Position numbers and translations under genes: made by a program | The notes under the pieces: model-generated | Databases searched by the model: none | What the model was told of the DNA's origin: nothing | The model's input: only the letters and a program-made list of their open reading frames with translations | Shown: in pieces, positions 1 through 64,000 of the stretch | How positions within the stretch are numbered: the stretch's first letter is position 1 | Layout: the number at the start of each line of letters is the position of its first letter | Assembly (NCBI GenBank): GCA_054601695.1 | Contig: BAAHQB010000148.1 | Location: 186,001 to 250,000 of the forward strand | Direction: 5' to 3' | Source of the DNA: Amorphochlora amoebiformis | Taxonomy: Eukaryota; Cercozoa; Chlorarachniophyceae | Length of the DNA: 64,000 bases

Positions 1-30
1 TATATATATATATAAACAGTTATATATATA

Positions 31-70
<40 letters not shown>

Positions 71-578
71 TATATAAAAATATATTAAAAAACGTATATA
101 TATAATATATAAAAATATAGTTATATCTGTGCAAAAATAAAAATCATGATGAACTGAGCCACGTTTATTGTATCAAAATCTAGTGCTTGTAAATATATGT
201 ACTATCGGATAATCTAGATGATGTGTCATATATCTGGTACTAGAATATAATACGATATAACTTAGTACTGGTCATGTATACAATAATAACTCGTACCAAC
301 GATTAATATTATGTATGATATTAATCTACATATTACGATGATATGAAGTCTAACCGTTGTAAATATCTACATGTAGTACGATCTGAGTACAGACAATCGG
401 ATAAGTAATATACGGTAAGTTATGCTAACACTCATTGCCTGTATTACACAATTGCCTAAAAAAAAATGATTATAATTATTATCGGTGCTGTATTGAGAAA
501 TTAGTGTTATTAATAAGAATTCCTATAGCTTATCTGTAATACATATATCATAGTATAATACATGTGCATGATATATAG

Positions 579-617
<39 letters not shown>

Positions 618-658
618 ATGTATAATTATATATACTGGCCAGTATATATATGTATATA

Positions 659-691
<33 letters not shown>

Positions 692-889
692 GCAAAAATA
701 TATATGTATATATATCATATATATATATAGTATATATATATATATATATTAATATATACATCTAGCTAGTACATATGCAAAGAGAGAAATTGTAACTAAT
801 AATACTATCATGAAACTTGATAGGATATCGACTTTTAGGATCATCAGTCACATTATTACCTAAATAAATTGCGACACAGTCGAGAACAA
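1..889. other. AT-rich intergenic flank downstream of the kinase gene
   Basis: No gene is visible. The ends are (TA)n arrays (1-70, 580-760) and the middle (about 120-540) is unique AT-rich DNA with several CTAG-type words. It follows the stop codon of the minus-strand kinase, so the first part next to 889 is probably its 3' UTR. The long Tyr/Ile-rich frames here are just TA repeats read as TAT/ATA codons. Confidence 0.6.
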
Positions 890-2108
890 CTAACTTACAG
901 CATAGACACGTGCCGACATCCTCTTTTTGAAACCCTCGATGATTTGCTCCCTACATATACTCTCCCCCATCCTTACCCATTCCATGTTTTTAACATCCTC
1001 GATCGTAGCCCTGGCTCTCGGGTCGACACATAGCATGCAATCGATCATTTTCTGGAATGCCTCTGGGATTTCCTTCTTCTTTTCTTTCAAGTGCATTTTG
1101 TGCAACGCCCAGAACTTCTGTCTACAATGTTAGTATTTAGTTTGTTCTACATTTACACGTATGTAATGTACATGATAATATCTACATTATATATATATAT
1201 ATATATATAATATATTTATATACATATGTGTGTATATGTATGTGAAATATATAATACATCGTACAATTACATATAGCCGTGCATGTGCTAGTACGATCTG
1301 TTCTAATTTAGATAAATATGCACACAACAACATGAACATAGTTTCATTTTAATTCTTACCGATCGTTTATCATGAGCTTGTAGCAGTCATCAGATAGCCG
1401 TGCCTGACGAAATGGTGGATGGCCAACTCCAAGTATAAACAAAACCACCCCAAGAGACCATACGTCGACTGCCTTAGTCTGAAGCTCTCCCTTCAACACC
1501 TCCGGCGCCATGTAGCTCATCGTACCAATTCGTGCTGACATAAATCTTTCTGGAAATAGTTCCAGGACATCTCCGTCAGAACCCTTCTCAAGAGCAGCCT
1601 TGATGTCGATCCCGCTGACCCCAAAGTCGCATATTTTGGGCGTAAATCTCTCGTCTAGCAGGATATTTTCGGGCTTGAGATCGCGATGTATGATATGTTG
1701 AGCGTGGATGGCTTCCAATCCCTCAATCAACTGGATGCCAACGGCCCGCTCGAGCTTGGACTCAAGCCCGCCGAAGCGCTGTAGGTTGTCCATCAGGTCT
1801 CCGTTCATTGCGAAGGGCTGGATCATGACTCTTCTTCCCCTGCATGTGATCGTTGCGTTATCTACCATTGCTACGACATTCGGATGCTTGACGCGATTCA
1901 ATACGTATCTCTCCCGTCCGAACTCGATGCTTGAGCGGTAGATTTTGAAAACTACCATGGCGTTGGTGAGGAGGTCTCGACCTCTGCACACATCGCAGCT
2001 ACCTCCCCTTGCGATGAATTTCCTCTCGATAGCATATCTACCATTTCGAAGGGGAATTCCAAGCTGTGCGATGCGACTGGACAGCTCGGTCTCGGCACAT
2101 CCATTCAT
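890..2108 (-). CDS. Serine/threonine protein kinase, two exons
   Basis: Exon 1 is 2108-1360 and exon 2 is 1121-890. The donor is CGATCG|GTAAG and the acceptor TTGTAG|ACAG, joining in frame (CG+A, Arg) to give about 326 residues. Kinase landmarks follow in order: a degenerate Gly loop (ARGGSCDV, near residues 33-40), VFKIY with the ATP-binding Lys near 55, HRDLKPEN with the catalytic Asp near 143, DFG at 161-163, SYMAPE near 198-203, DVWSLGVVLF near 215-224 and HPPF near 230. Exon 2 supplies the end of the C-lobe (CMLCVDPRARATIEDV). The layout is that of a CAMK/Snf1-type Ser/Thr kinase, but the subfamily is not certain and substrates cannot be predicted. All catalytic residues are present, so it should be active. 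The gene is divergent from the Sel1-repeat gene. The start is the first ATG of the open frame. Confidence 0.9.
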
Positions 2109-2950
2109 CCTTTCGCGGGGGGATGTGTTGCCGAGAAGCTATTCACTGATGTCAAATCCATCATCCGGACCTTAACGGAAGAACACGTGTCAAGCTTCAT
2201 TTGTACCGACTTTTAAGAAAAAAGATGAAATATCTAATCGGCAGACGTCTTGTTCCACGTGCGGATGGCAGGCGAGTGTCAGGCTCCAGTGACAACATGA
2301 CAGAGATACGCCGACATAATGGCCCTGCACTCATGACGCTTATCGCCATCTTCATCGTGATCAAGACGAACGTATCCACCGACCCATTTATCCTCACATC
2401 GCGAATCGGCGAACCAGGTGTCGTCGAGATATGTACCATCCCGAGCTAAAGCCCCTTTGAGTACATTCCCTCCTTACACTGCCCTGCGGGTAGAAGATCG
2501 AGCTATACCGAAAGCCATTCGTAAGATTCATCCTTTTTCGGCTATTATTCCGGTCGTGAGATCCATCGATTGCGTGATATCTTTGAGTCACGTGGAACAC
2601 TGCTTTCTACTCAACCATGCATATACGGTCTACTATTCTTGATTTAGATCGATTCGTCCATAATTTAGGGACAACAGGTTCAAAAGTGGCTATCCCAGCC
2701 TACGGTCAACCTATCAGTCTACGACGACGGTAAGAGAGTTCGCTCCTGACAGTACTTGTTTGCACTGCTGTGCACTGCCTGCGCAAAATGCACATGGGGG
2801 CTCCGACCCGTGAGAGAATGCACACTAATGTAAATGAAAACGAATGATCACACAGTGAGTAGGGATTTGTTCTAAGTCTCATTTTTGTTGTTTGTGCACC
2901 ATAGGTCAATCGCAGCCGATCTCAGCAGCGTTAGTAGTTTTCGAGGTGGG
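2109..2950. promoter_or_regulatory. Divergent intergenic region between kinase and Sel1-repeat gene
   Basis: About 840 bases of mixed-composition DNA almost free of simple repeats, between two gene starts that point away from each other. It should hold both promoters and 5' UTRs. No clear TATA box or known motif stands out. Short open frames on both strands (about 2200-2640) have no splice borders or family resemblance and I do not call them genes. Confidence 0.5.
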
Positions 2951-21574
<18,624 letters not shown>

Positions 21575-22299
21575 TATTCAGTCGGCAACAATAAGCCTAC
21601 ACTCTTTTCACAAGTACCCAAAGTCTACTACTGGTAGTGTTGGATGTAACCATCGGCATCGCGCACAGAATATAATTACCAGTGATCAATCTACATGGGC
21701 CACACTATACTGGCAGTATCTACTGCTGTGTGAGTTATGTCAACGTTTATTTACGATTTGAGTTAATTAGCAGAGTTCTAGGCTTACGGTTCAATCATTC
21801 TAAAACTGTATTAAATCACGTATCACGAACTCCATCGATCTAGTGTCTAGAGTACATGTCTGCTAGCTCCTAGAGTCTAGAGAGTCGATCGATCTATATA
21901 TCTTGCTGTCTCTAGAGAGTCAGTCCAGCACTACGTCCTAGACGTCTAGTACGTGTCTAGGTGTATATATAACTACTAAGTTACTACTCAGAACTAGGTC
22001 CGTTCGGCGTACTCTAGGTAGACCATCTAGATCATCTAGATCATAGGCTGTGCATATTGATATGAGTTTCCTATATCCTATACTTGTCTAGACTTGTATA
22101 TCTAGCATCCAGAGTACATATACTCTAGATACTTAAATTTCTCTAGTTTCTAGACTATATCTAGTATATCCTAGATATCTAGATATATATACAGAATCTA
22201 GAGTCTAGACTAATATTATATGTATATACAGATATATATCTGGATTCTCTAGATTCTGGGTGTGTATGCGCACCTAGATCCCAGATATACACATATGTT

Positions 22300-22371
<72 letters not shown>

Positions 22372-22487
22372 TATATATATATATATATACATAAACAACA
22401 CACACGCACAAACATACACATATATATATATATCTAGTACACATAAATATTTATATATACATACATATATATTATACTAGTATATAT

Positions 22488-22526
<39 letters not shown>

Positions 22527-22958
22527 TCTAGTATATATATACGTACATATATGTGTATGTATTTGTACATGTAATAAATCTAGACCGAGGAATAGACTAG
22601 ACTGAAAATTAACAAGTCGTGCTAACAGATAAATTATCTCCAGTCAGGCCGCTTTTATTAGCAGTCCAGTCCTGGGTCAACATTTTACAGAGCTAATGTA
22701 TGATCTGATCTCTGATCTAGCTGATATACCCACCCGTCGCTAATGTATGTGAAGAGCCTTCTCATTCGAGGCCCGCTTATTGTAGTCTGAGTTCTCGTAA
22801 CTAATTGAACGAGGAAAGAAAATATTGTAGCCGCACGAGGCTAGATTACAATTCGCGTCGTATTATGATTCTGGAAATGAGACTGACGCTCGGTGAACCT
22901 CTCCCGGGCCATTCTTAGCAAACTAAACAGTTTCTGCCTTGGGCGCTATCTGGTATTT
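21575..22958. other. Convergent intergenic region between Sel1 and Pumilio genes
   Basis: Holds both 3' UTRs. About 21830-22260 is rich in CTAG and TCTAGA words without clear periodicity; 22290-22560 is (TA)n with CA-rich bits; 22560-22958 is unique and probably the Pumilio 3' UTR. I see no gene. Confidence 0.55.
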
Positions 22959-27934
<4,976 letters not shown>

Positions 27935-28159
27935 GTCTTCACGGTCGGCAGGAGCCCGCCATTTCCATTTCTTCCTGTTTCTTTGGGGCTGTTGGGGGGG
28001 GGGGTGTGATTTAGGCGAAATAACTAATATTTGGCGCGAATTTCACTTTTGAAGAATTGAAATAATTTCTCGCTTCAGTTCTCTCCTGGATCCCGAGACC
28101 TCCGAAGCTGACGCACGCATATCGCGAACTATCGACCTTTGATCACACATATCACACTC
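27935..28159. promoter_or_regulatory. Short divergent promoter, Pumilio and endoplasmin
   Basis: Only 225 bases separate the two start codons, so both promoters must lie here or overlap the 5' UTRs. A run of ten G (27987-27996) and TTTGGCGCGAA (28030-28040), which resembles an E2F-type site (TTTSSCGC), are visible. I see no convincing TATA box, heat-shock element or ER-stress element. Confidence 0.55.
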
Positions 28160-29242
28160 ATGTTTACGCGAGGAGCCGTCCGTTCACTGCTTCTACTCGC
28201 TATACTGGGATGCATCCTCACCCCCTCAGTTCGCGCTGAAGGTACAGAAGATATCGTTGTTGACGCGGGTTCGACGGCGACGGGAGAGACGATGACATAC
28301 GACGGATTCTCATCCAAAGGACTCGAGGAGCTTCAGGGAGAGACGCTGGAATTCCAGGCCGAGGTCAATCGCCTTATGGACATCATCATTAACTCTCTTT
28401 ATTCCAATCGTGAGATCTTCCTCCGCGAGCTGATTTCCAACGCATCGGACGCCCTGGACAAGATTCGCTTCAAGGCCCTCAAGAACAAGGACGAGGCGGG
28501 CGACATCCCCCTTGAGATCCGCATCAAGTACGACTCTGAAGCCAAGACACTAACCATCAAGGATACTGGCGTAGGCATGTCCAGGGAGGACTTGGTCAAG
28601 AACCTGGGAACAGTAGCCAAATCCGGAACGACGGACTTCGTTGAGAAGGCGGCGAGCGGCACGGACAGCCTCAGTCTCATCGGGCAGTTTGGTGTTGGAT
28701 TTTACTCTGTATACCTTGTCTCCGATGAGGTTACCGTCGTCTCCAAGAAGAACGGCCATGATCAACAAGTTTGGAAGTCGTCGGCAAACCAAACCTTCAC
28801 AATTGCCACCGATCCGCGCGGAGACACCCTTGGCCGGGGTGAGAACGCGCATATTTTGTGTTATTTTTTGAAAAATTCACTAGTGTTTTTGCCCAGTAGT
28901 CTTCTCAAAACACCCCTTCATTTGTGCTTTCCTAACGATAATGAACCCCGTAAATCCTTTCTGATGATGATGAGTATTCCACCATTTCTCCCGATGATGA
29001 ATTTTCTACCCTTTCTAATGATAACAAATTCTCAGGTACTTCAGTCACCTTAAAGCTGAAGGAAGATGCTCATGAGTTCCTCACCCCTGAGGTTCTCGAG
29101 AACCTCATCAAGAAGTACTCTCAGTTCATCCAGTTCCCTATCTACCTGTATAAGAGCAAGGAGGTGTCCAAAGAGGTCCCTGTTGAAGACGAGGACAAGA
29201 CGGAAGAGGATAAACCTGCTGAGGTGCGTGTTTTACACACAC

Positions 29243-29282
<40 letters not shown>

Positions 29283-29919
29283 CACATACATATATATTAT
29301 ATATATATTTATATATATATTTATATGATAATAATAATAATAATAATAATAGTAATACACACACACACATACACACATACACACATATACGTATATAGTA
29401 CATATACACAAACATACACATACATATGTATACATACATGAGTGTATTTACCTACATGCATACAACTCAGGATAATGCCGAAGATGACGACGACCTCGAG
29501 GTCAGTGAAGAGCCCGAGGAGAAGGAAGATAAGCCCAAGACCAAAACAGTCACTGAGACAGTGTGGGAGTGGATGCACATCAACACGAACAAGCCCATCT
29601 GGACTCGCAAGCCTTCCGAAATCGATGAGAAGGAGTATTCCGACTTCTACAAGGCTCTGACCAAGGACACTGAGGATCCCATGGAATATTCTCACTTCAG
29701 TGCTGAAGGAGAAATCTCGTTCAAGTCTATTCTCTACGTCCCTAAGAAGGCTCCCCACAATTACTATGACGACTACTACAAGAAAAGCACTTCTCTCAAG
29801 CTTTACGTTCGCAAGGTGACGCATTCATATTTCATGTACTATATTCACAAATATGTTTTATGTCTTCTATATATGTATATATTGTATATATATATATATA
29901 TATATAGATGTATATATAT

Positions 29920-30015
<96 letters not shown>

Positions 30016-30111
30016 TAGTAATAAATGACATGTGTGGATATGCTATCATTTATATGTCTATTGTACAATAAACATATGTATAAATATTTATATACACACT
30101 GACATATATAT

Positions 30112-30164
<53 letters not shown>

Positions 30165-30184
30165 GAATATTCATACACATTTAT

Positions 30185-30250
<66 letters not shown>

Positions 30251-30357
30251 ACAAATTATAATATATATATATATATACAATATATATATATATATATGTA
30301 GTATATTAATAAACACACACACACATATGTATATATATATAGTCGTATATTAATACA

Positions 30358-30388
<31 letters not shown>

Positions 30389-30399
30389 TATATATATAC

Positions 30400-30442
<43 letters not shown>

Positions 30443-30613
30443 ACCTATATATATGTATAATAAATACATAAATACATATATATATATATATATATATATA
30501 AATATTTATGTACATATATGATCTATATGTAAATTTACATACATAAATGTACAAAGACATGCATAAATACATAATGGTAACTATGAATATTAATATGTAT
30601 ATATAGTACATGC

Positions 30614-30667
<54 letters not shown>

Positions 30668-30668
30668 G

Positions 30669-30700
<32 letters not shown>

Positions 30701-30716
30701 ATATGTATATATATAT

Positions 30717-30748
<32 letters not shown>

Positions 30749-31956
30749 TATTAACATATTGCTAAATATATATGATGTAGGTGCTTATCAGCGAAGAGTT
30801 TGAAGACTTCATGCCCCGTTACCTCGGGTTTATTCGTGGCGTTGTCGACTCTGAGGACCTCCCGCTTAATGTGTCTCGTGAGACCTTGCAACAGAGCAAA
30901 GTCCTGCGCGTCATGAGCAAGAAACTCACCCGCAAGGCCATTGCCATGCTTCGCAAGATGGCAGAGGACTGCGAAGAAGATGAGGACGACGAGGAATCGG
31001 AGTCGGAGGAGAACGAAACGAAGGAGTGCAAATATGATGAGTTTTATAAGGAATTCGGCAAGAGCCTTAAACTTGGCGTCATTGAGGATACCACCAACAA
31101 AAAGAAACTTGCCAAGCTTCTCCGTTACGAGACTAGCAAGAGCGAGGGCAAACTCATCGGACTGCAGGAGTATGTTGAGAACATGCCCGAGAAGCAGGAG
31201 AGCATATACTACATCACCGGCGAGACCAAGGAATCCGTAATTGATTCCCCCTTTATCGAGAGGCTCACTCGCAAGGGTATTGAAGTCGTCTACATGGTCG
31301 ACGCACTTGACGAGTACGTCATCAATGCTATCCCTGAGTTCGATGGTATCCGCCTCGTCTCTGTTACCAAAGAGGGTCTGGAGGTCGCCCAGAGCGAGGC
31401 CTCAAAGGAGAAGGAGAAGGCTCTCAAGGAAGAGTTTAAAGACTTCGGCGAGTGGTTGAACAAGAAGCTCGGCTCTAAGGTGTCCAAGGTGGAGGTATCC
31501 AACCGTCTCGCCCAGTCTCCTTGTGTTCTCGTCACCTCTAAGTACGGATGGTCCGCCAATATGGAGAGAATTATGAAAGCCCAGACCCTCGGAAACGCAG
31601 AGGCGCAGCCATGGATGAAGGCACAGAAGATCCTCGAGATAAATCCCAAGCATCCTCTCATAAAGGAGCTTAAGACACGATCTGAGGACACCGACGAAGA
31701 GGGGCTTCAACAATCTGTGGACCTTTTGTTCGAGACCGCGATGCTCACCTCCGGTTTCCCTGTCAGCGACCCGAAAGAGTTCGCCATGAATATCCATAAG
31801 GTTATCGCGAAGACACTTAACGTCGACAGCCTTGAGGTTGAGCTCGAAGCTGAGGAACCTCTTGAAGCTGAGACAGAGGAGGAGGAGGAGGAAGAAGAGG
31901 AAGAAGAGGAGGAAGAGGAGGAAGAGGCTGTGGAGAAAACAAAAGATGAGTTGTAA
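28160..31956 (+). CDS. HSP90B1: Endoplasmin (ER HSP90, GRP94-like)
   Basis: Four exons: 28160-28838, 29036-29223, 29471-29815, 30781-31956, all in phase, giving about 795 residues. A hydrophobic signal peptide ([11 protein letters not shown], cleavage near residue 26) begins the protein. The GHKL ATPase domain shows [16 protein letters not shown] near 83-98, DTGVGM near 135, GTVAKSG near 149 and [15 protein letters not shown] near 175. A charged D/E linker follows, then the middle domain ([21 protein letters not shown] near 433) and the C-terminal dimerisation domain. A poly-Glu stretch precedes the C-terminal ER retrieval signal KDEL. It is the ER-lumen HSP90 chaperone that folds secreted and membrane clients. 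Intron 3 (29816-30780) is almost all (TA)n; introns 1 and 2 are shorter. The symbol is given by family, not by organism. Confidence 0.97.
29816..30780. repeat. (TA)n-filled intron 3 of the endoplasmin gene
   Basis: 965 bases of TA arrays with CA-rich and ATAC breaks, donor AAG|GTGACG and acceptor GATGTAG|GTG. Nothing else is visible inside. Confidence 0.95.
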
Positions 31957-48677
<16,721 letters not shown>

Positions 48678-49008
48678 AGTTGGTGGCGATGCGGGAAGGT
48701 GAGTGATCGGAGCAGCACAGAACGAAAAGTGTCCTACCCGCGGGAAGCAAGTTTGGTCGACCTCCGCTCAGCCCGTTGAAGCTAATTATTGAAACGAACT
48801 CGGAATTAAAGGCGTTTCGACTTTATTTCGGCGAAATCGACGAAAATCATCCGTGACATTCCCCTGAGTAACGTATACAGAATAAAATTTTGCGTTCGAT
48901 CTCTTCTACACGCGCCATCCTAAAGGACGACACTGCCCGTGATCCCACGAAGCCTAAGAGGCTCTTGCGACGGCGCCACTCCGTAACCGAGTCAGACCTG
49001 GTTTTGAG
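48678..49008. promoter_or_regulatory. Divergent promoter between 7TM genes B and C
   Basis: 331 bases separate the two start codons; mixed composition and no simple repeats. No known motif stands out. Confidence 0.55.
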
Positions 49009-50645
49009 ATGGCGGCAAATGATTTGTGGGACCCTGTGGCGACTGCTGTTCTTGTGGCGGGACTACTACTCGTCGCCATTTGCAACGGAACAGTGCACAT
49101 GCTTAGGTAGTCAATTTTACCGAAATGTTCGTTTGCTGAGGTGCACTCATTCTTCTAACTCTCCATCTTCAGGGGCTGTACAAACCTTCGACGACAGCGT
49201 CGTTTCAAGTACAATCTTGAGACTGTCTCGTACGTTCTCAGTCACCACCGCGACAGCACCATATTCTTCCTTGCTCTTTGCGGGATAGCTGTGCTCCAAT
49301 TTCTTCTCAACGACAACCTAATCCCTAACTGTTGTGTCACATACTTTGTGGCGTATGCCCTTCACTGGTTTGCCAATCTCTTGCTCTACCGAGTTTACCT
49401 CTCGCAGCTCAAGGCATCGGACGTGAATCCGGATCTCTACGTCTCACGAACGGTTATTTCTTGGTGCACCCATTCCCTCTGCCTACTTTCTATCGCCATG
49501 GCGCTTCCTCCTCTCTTCTCTCAAGCCTGCGAGACGCGGAAACTTGACGACTCGGAAGTGTGTTTCTACGCGCCGACAAATCGCCTAGAGCAGTTGGCAC
49601 CCGCGATTTTCACCGTGACCGTTTCAACGGTGAATGTCAAAAGAATCCAGAGGTTTTAAACTGAAACACATCTTGTCTCGTTAATAATTTCCAGGTATTG
49701 GTGGTGATGTTCTTTTGCGCCTTTTTGCGGAACTGGAGGCACTATATCATCAAGAAGTGGAGTGTTGTGAACCTGAGACGCCTCATATGCTACTCCATAA
49801 GCGCCTTGGCCTCCCTTGTTGGAGGCATCTTGCTGGTGGATGGTGTGCTCAGCGAGAGTGGTAGAAGTAAATTAAGTTAAACCCTGAAATTGAACATAAC
49901 AATTTGCAGCAAATTCACATCCTCCCCTAATCAGAGCAAAATGTGAACAATTTCGTTACGATCTCGGTTGCCATGCTGCTGTTCAATGTAATCTTTCTTT
50001 TCTTTTGCCTATTCTCGAAATCTAAACCCGTATCTGACAGGCAACAGCGGTCGCGTTTTCATGGGAATTTGGATATCTTAGGAACCCGAAAAAAGATCTC
50101 AAGCGCAGAGTCTCTCATTCGATCGTAAGTTTCCTGAATGTAATAGCCTCCCGAGTTGACCTACAGTTTTCATTAAATCCGTTCAGTATTCGACTAAGGA
50201 TCCTCGAGACGCAGACTTTCGCAAGGGAAACGCTGACTTGGAATGTATGCTAGAATACTAACTATTCGTTTTCCAACGGAGTGCAAGAATGAAAAACTCA
50301 TGTCTCCCCACAAATAGCCGCTCACCGGCACTCTGGCTCTGTCTCACGTCGCGATATGTCCATCGTCCGCCTTGCCCGGCAGGTCATCAATCAGATGAAA
50401 GAAACTAAGGAGGGCTCGAAGATCGACCTCGAGGACTTAAGTACCCCAGGTGCTCAAAAGGCAGCTTCAGTAGCTCTGCCTGAATCCAGCTGCCGGTCCC
50501 CGGGAAGCACTCGTCCGAACACTCGGCGCGGGTCGTCTTCCACCATGTCGGCCAACAGGGTGTCGTTGGCTTTGCCACGGGTATGGAGTCTAGAGTATAG
50601 TATGTATATATATGTATATAGTATATATATGTATATATTATATAT

Positions 50646-50689
<44 letters not shown>

Positions 50690-50749
50690 TACATATATAT
50701 GTATATATATATATATATATATATAAAGTTGCAGAGTTTATTATAATGT

Positions 50750-50795
<46 letters not shown>

Positions 50796-50868
50796 TCTGT
50801 AATTAAAAAATTAATATTTTACATTTAGTAGAGCAAAAACAGTGCCTATATGAAGTATATATATATAC

Positions 50869-50923
<55 letters not shown>

Positions 50924-51170
50924 CATATAAATACGTTTATACTAGTAAATATTTTGATGTGTGACAGTAGATATAAATAAAGCATTTTATGCCTGTCTTT
51001 GTGTACCATCACTAATTTTCTCAATGTGTTAACTTCAGCTCTCCGTGTCTATAGTGGACTCCAAGAAGCTGATCTCTTCCCAGCTTATGAAGGAATCGAC
51101 CACTATCGCTGAGGAACCCTCCACCACCGCGGCGATAATACAAGCCGAGGATGAGTTCAAGCATGGCTAA
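49009..51170 (+). CDS. Seven-transmembrane receptor-like protein C, seven exons
   Basis: Exons: 49009-49106, 49173-49629, 49695-49860, 49935-50124, 50187-50244, 50336-50580, 51039-51170 (TAA), about 447 residues. Seven hydrophobic segments are seen: [48 protein letters not shown]; a fourth ending [68 protein letters not shown]. Cysteines before helix 3 (NCCVTYF) and in the loop before helix 5 (VCFYAPT) could form the disulfide usual in GPCRs. A Ser/Thr-rich cytoplasmic tail of about 150 residues follows. The class is not recognised. Introns 1-5 are short and plain; intron 6 has TA arrays. The joint of exons 5 and 6 is out of phase by one base: exon 5 ends in phase 0 but the good frame of exon 6 starts with two extra bases. 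Confidence 0.85.
50581..51038. repeat. (TA)n and (CA)n intron 6 of gene C
   Basis: Donor CACGG|GTATGG and acceptor AACTTCAG|CTC enclose TA arrays, a (CA)n run (50751-50771) and some unique AT-rich bases. Confidence 0.9.
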
Positions 51171-51745
51171 TGATCAAGATGATTCTAATCATGTACACTA
51201 GGATCTCCATCACCGACGCCAAATACTCAAGACTCTAGGAACTTAATTGTAGACTAGAAGTCAGGCGTATCGACTGGTCATCCCTTTACACCGTCGGAAA
51301 AACTGCGTACGTCCAGTACGTGTTCGGGAGCGAGACTATTATGGTAGTTCTTTGGCCGTTTATTTCCTTTTTTCTTTTTGTAGTTATTTAGCTTTGCAGT
51401 AAAAACATGTTTGAAGAGCAGAAATATCATCTTGTCTTTATGTTCGTAGTTATAGTTAGTAGTAAACTATCGCTACACCGCAAACAAATCGGAATTTGAG
51501 TTATCAGTGGCTCACACATTGACCTTTATCAGTTTATGTCCGTTTTGGATTTACTACAGTAGCATCTACTAGATCTAGTCTATATTCAACCAGATCAAAG
51601 TGAGTAAGTGGAGTGCGAAAATCTAGAAAACATTCTGGAATATCTCTAGAGCGCTTAAATCTCTAGAAGCTTAATTACTCCAGAAAATTTGAAATTTAAA
51701 TCATTGTGTGTTTTGTACGTATCCGTGCATATATCCTAGATATCT

Positions 51746-51797
<52 letters not shown>

Positions 51798-52117
51798 TAT
51801 TTGTGTACATATGTGAGATATATATATAAGGTATGTATGTGTGAGGTAGTATAAATATATTTATATTTTTATATATTTTTATGTATGTATGTGTGAATGT
51901 AGATATATCATGATATGTGTGAACCATAAATTTTCAAATTCAGTCATATAATATGTATGCATTTATGTATGTGTATATTTATCTCTATGTGTGTCTAGGT
52001 GTGTATATATGTATATGTGTGTATATGTGCATATAAATATAATACCAGTGAATCATAAATTTGTAAATTCAACTTAGCACATGACACATGCCAACGCAGC
52101 TGAGGTTTTATAGACGC
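51171..52117. other. Convergent intergenic region, genes C and D
   Basis: 51171-51750 is unique with several CTAG words and probably contains the 3' UTR of C; 51750-51820 is (TA)n; 51820-52117 is AT-rich with a small repeat (CATAAATTTTCAAATTCA near 51925 and CATAAATTTGTAAATTCA near 52055). No gene seen. Confidence 0.55.

Positions 52118-64000
<11,883 letters not shown>

Noticed and set aside
2201-2449. 82-codon plus-strand ORF in the divergent region
   Set aside because: No domain, no splice borders, and overlapped by equal-length frames on the other strand.
28839-29035. Readthrough of endoplasmin exon 1 into the following frame
   Set aside because: The conserved continuation (LGRG then TSVTLKLKE) is recovered only by splicing 28838 to 29036.

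Overview
The window is nuclear DNA of a eukaryote, most likely a unicellular protist. It has spliceosomal introns, an ER-type HSP90 ending in KDEL, a Pumilio RNA-binding protein, 7TM receptor-like proteins, an RGS domain and vertebrate-type telomeric repeats (TTAGGG/CCCTAA). The standard genetic code fits every good gene. I could not place the species. About half the bases are simple repeats, mainly (TA)n, with some (CA)n, CT tracts and interstitial telomeric repeats. Most long frames rich in Tyr/Ile or Arg/Val are artefacts of these repeats.

Removing the repeats leaves seven main genes in a strictly alternating order: kinase (-) 890-2108; Sel1-repeat protein (+) 2951-21574; Pumilio (-) 22959-27934; endoplasmin/GRP94 (+) 28160-31956; 7TM receptor-like protein B (-) about 33463-48677; 7TM receptor-like protein C (+) 49009-51170; RGS-domain protein D (-) from stop 52118 off the right edge. 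Three short divergent intergenic regions (2109-2950, 27935-28159, 48678-49008) alternate with convergent 3' ends. A small ORF lies on the + strand inside an intron of gene B.

The main observation is that the Sel1 gene, most of gene B and all of gene D are broken into very small exons (about 17-96 nt), with introns made almost wholly of (TA)n, CT tracts and CCCTAA arrays. I rebuilt these genes by hand by chaining AG|exon|GT blocks whose phases match. The Sel1 gene gives 30 exons and about 555 residues, gene B 21 exons, gene D at least 20 in the window. Repeat units often form the splice sites themselves: GTAACCCTAACCC donors, AACCCTAG acceptors, GTATATAT donors and TATATAG acceptors. Good telomeric arrays lie with CCCTAA on the sense strand in all three genes although the genes face different ways. 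Copies of exon edges also recur in neighbouring introns. This suggests a genome where simple-repeat growth inside genes is tolerated by splicing, or creates introns.

Functional context: B and C are two unrelated-looking 7TM proteins sharing one divergent promoter, and gene D, convergent with C, ends in the C-terminal half of an RGS domain. This could be a small G-protein signalling neighbourhood, but that is inference. Dispersed elements in introns include a family with TATTGTTA/TAACAATA ends and a tRNA-like A/B-box head, a 53-bp satellite, a 24-bp tandem repeat and a degenerate 110-bp repeat. Exon joins rest on reading frame, splice signals and family resemblance only; no transcript data were available.
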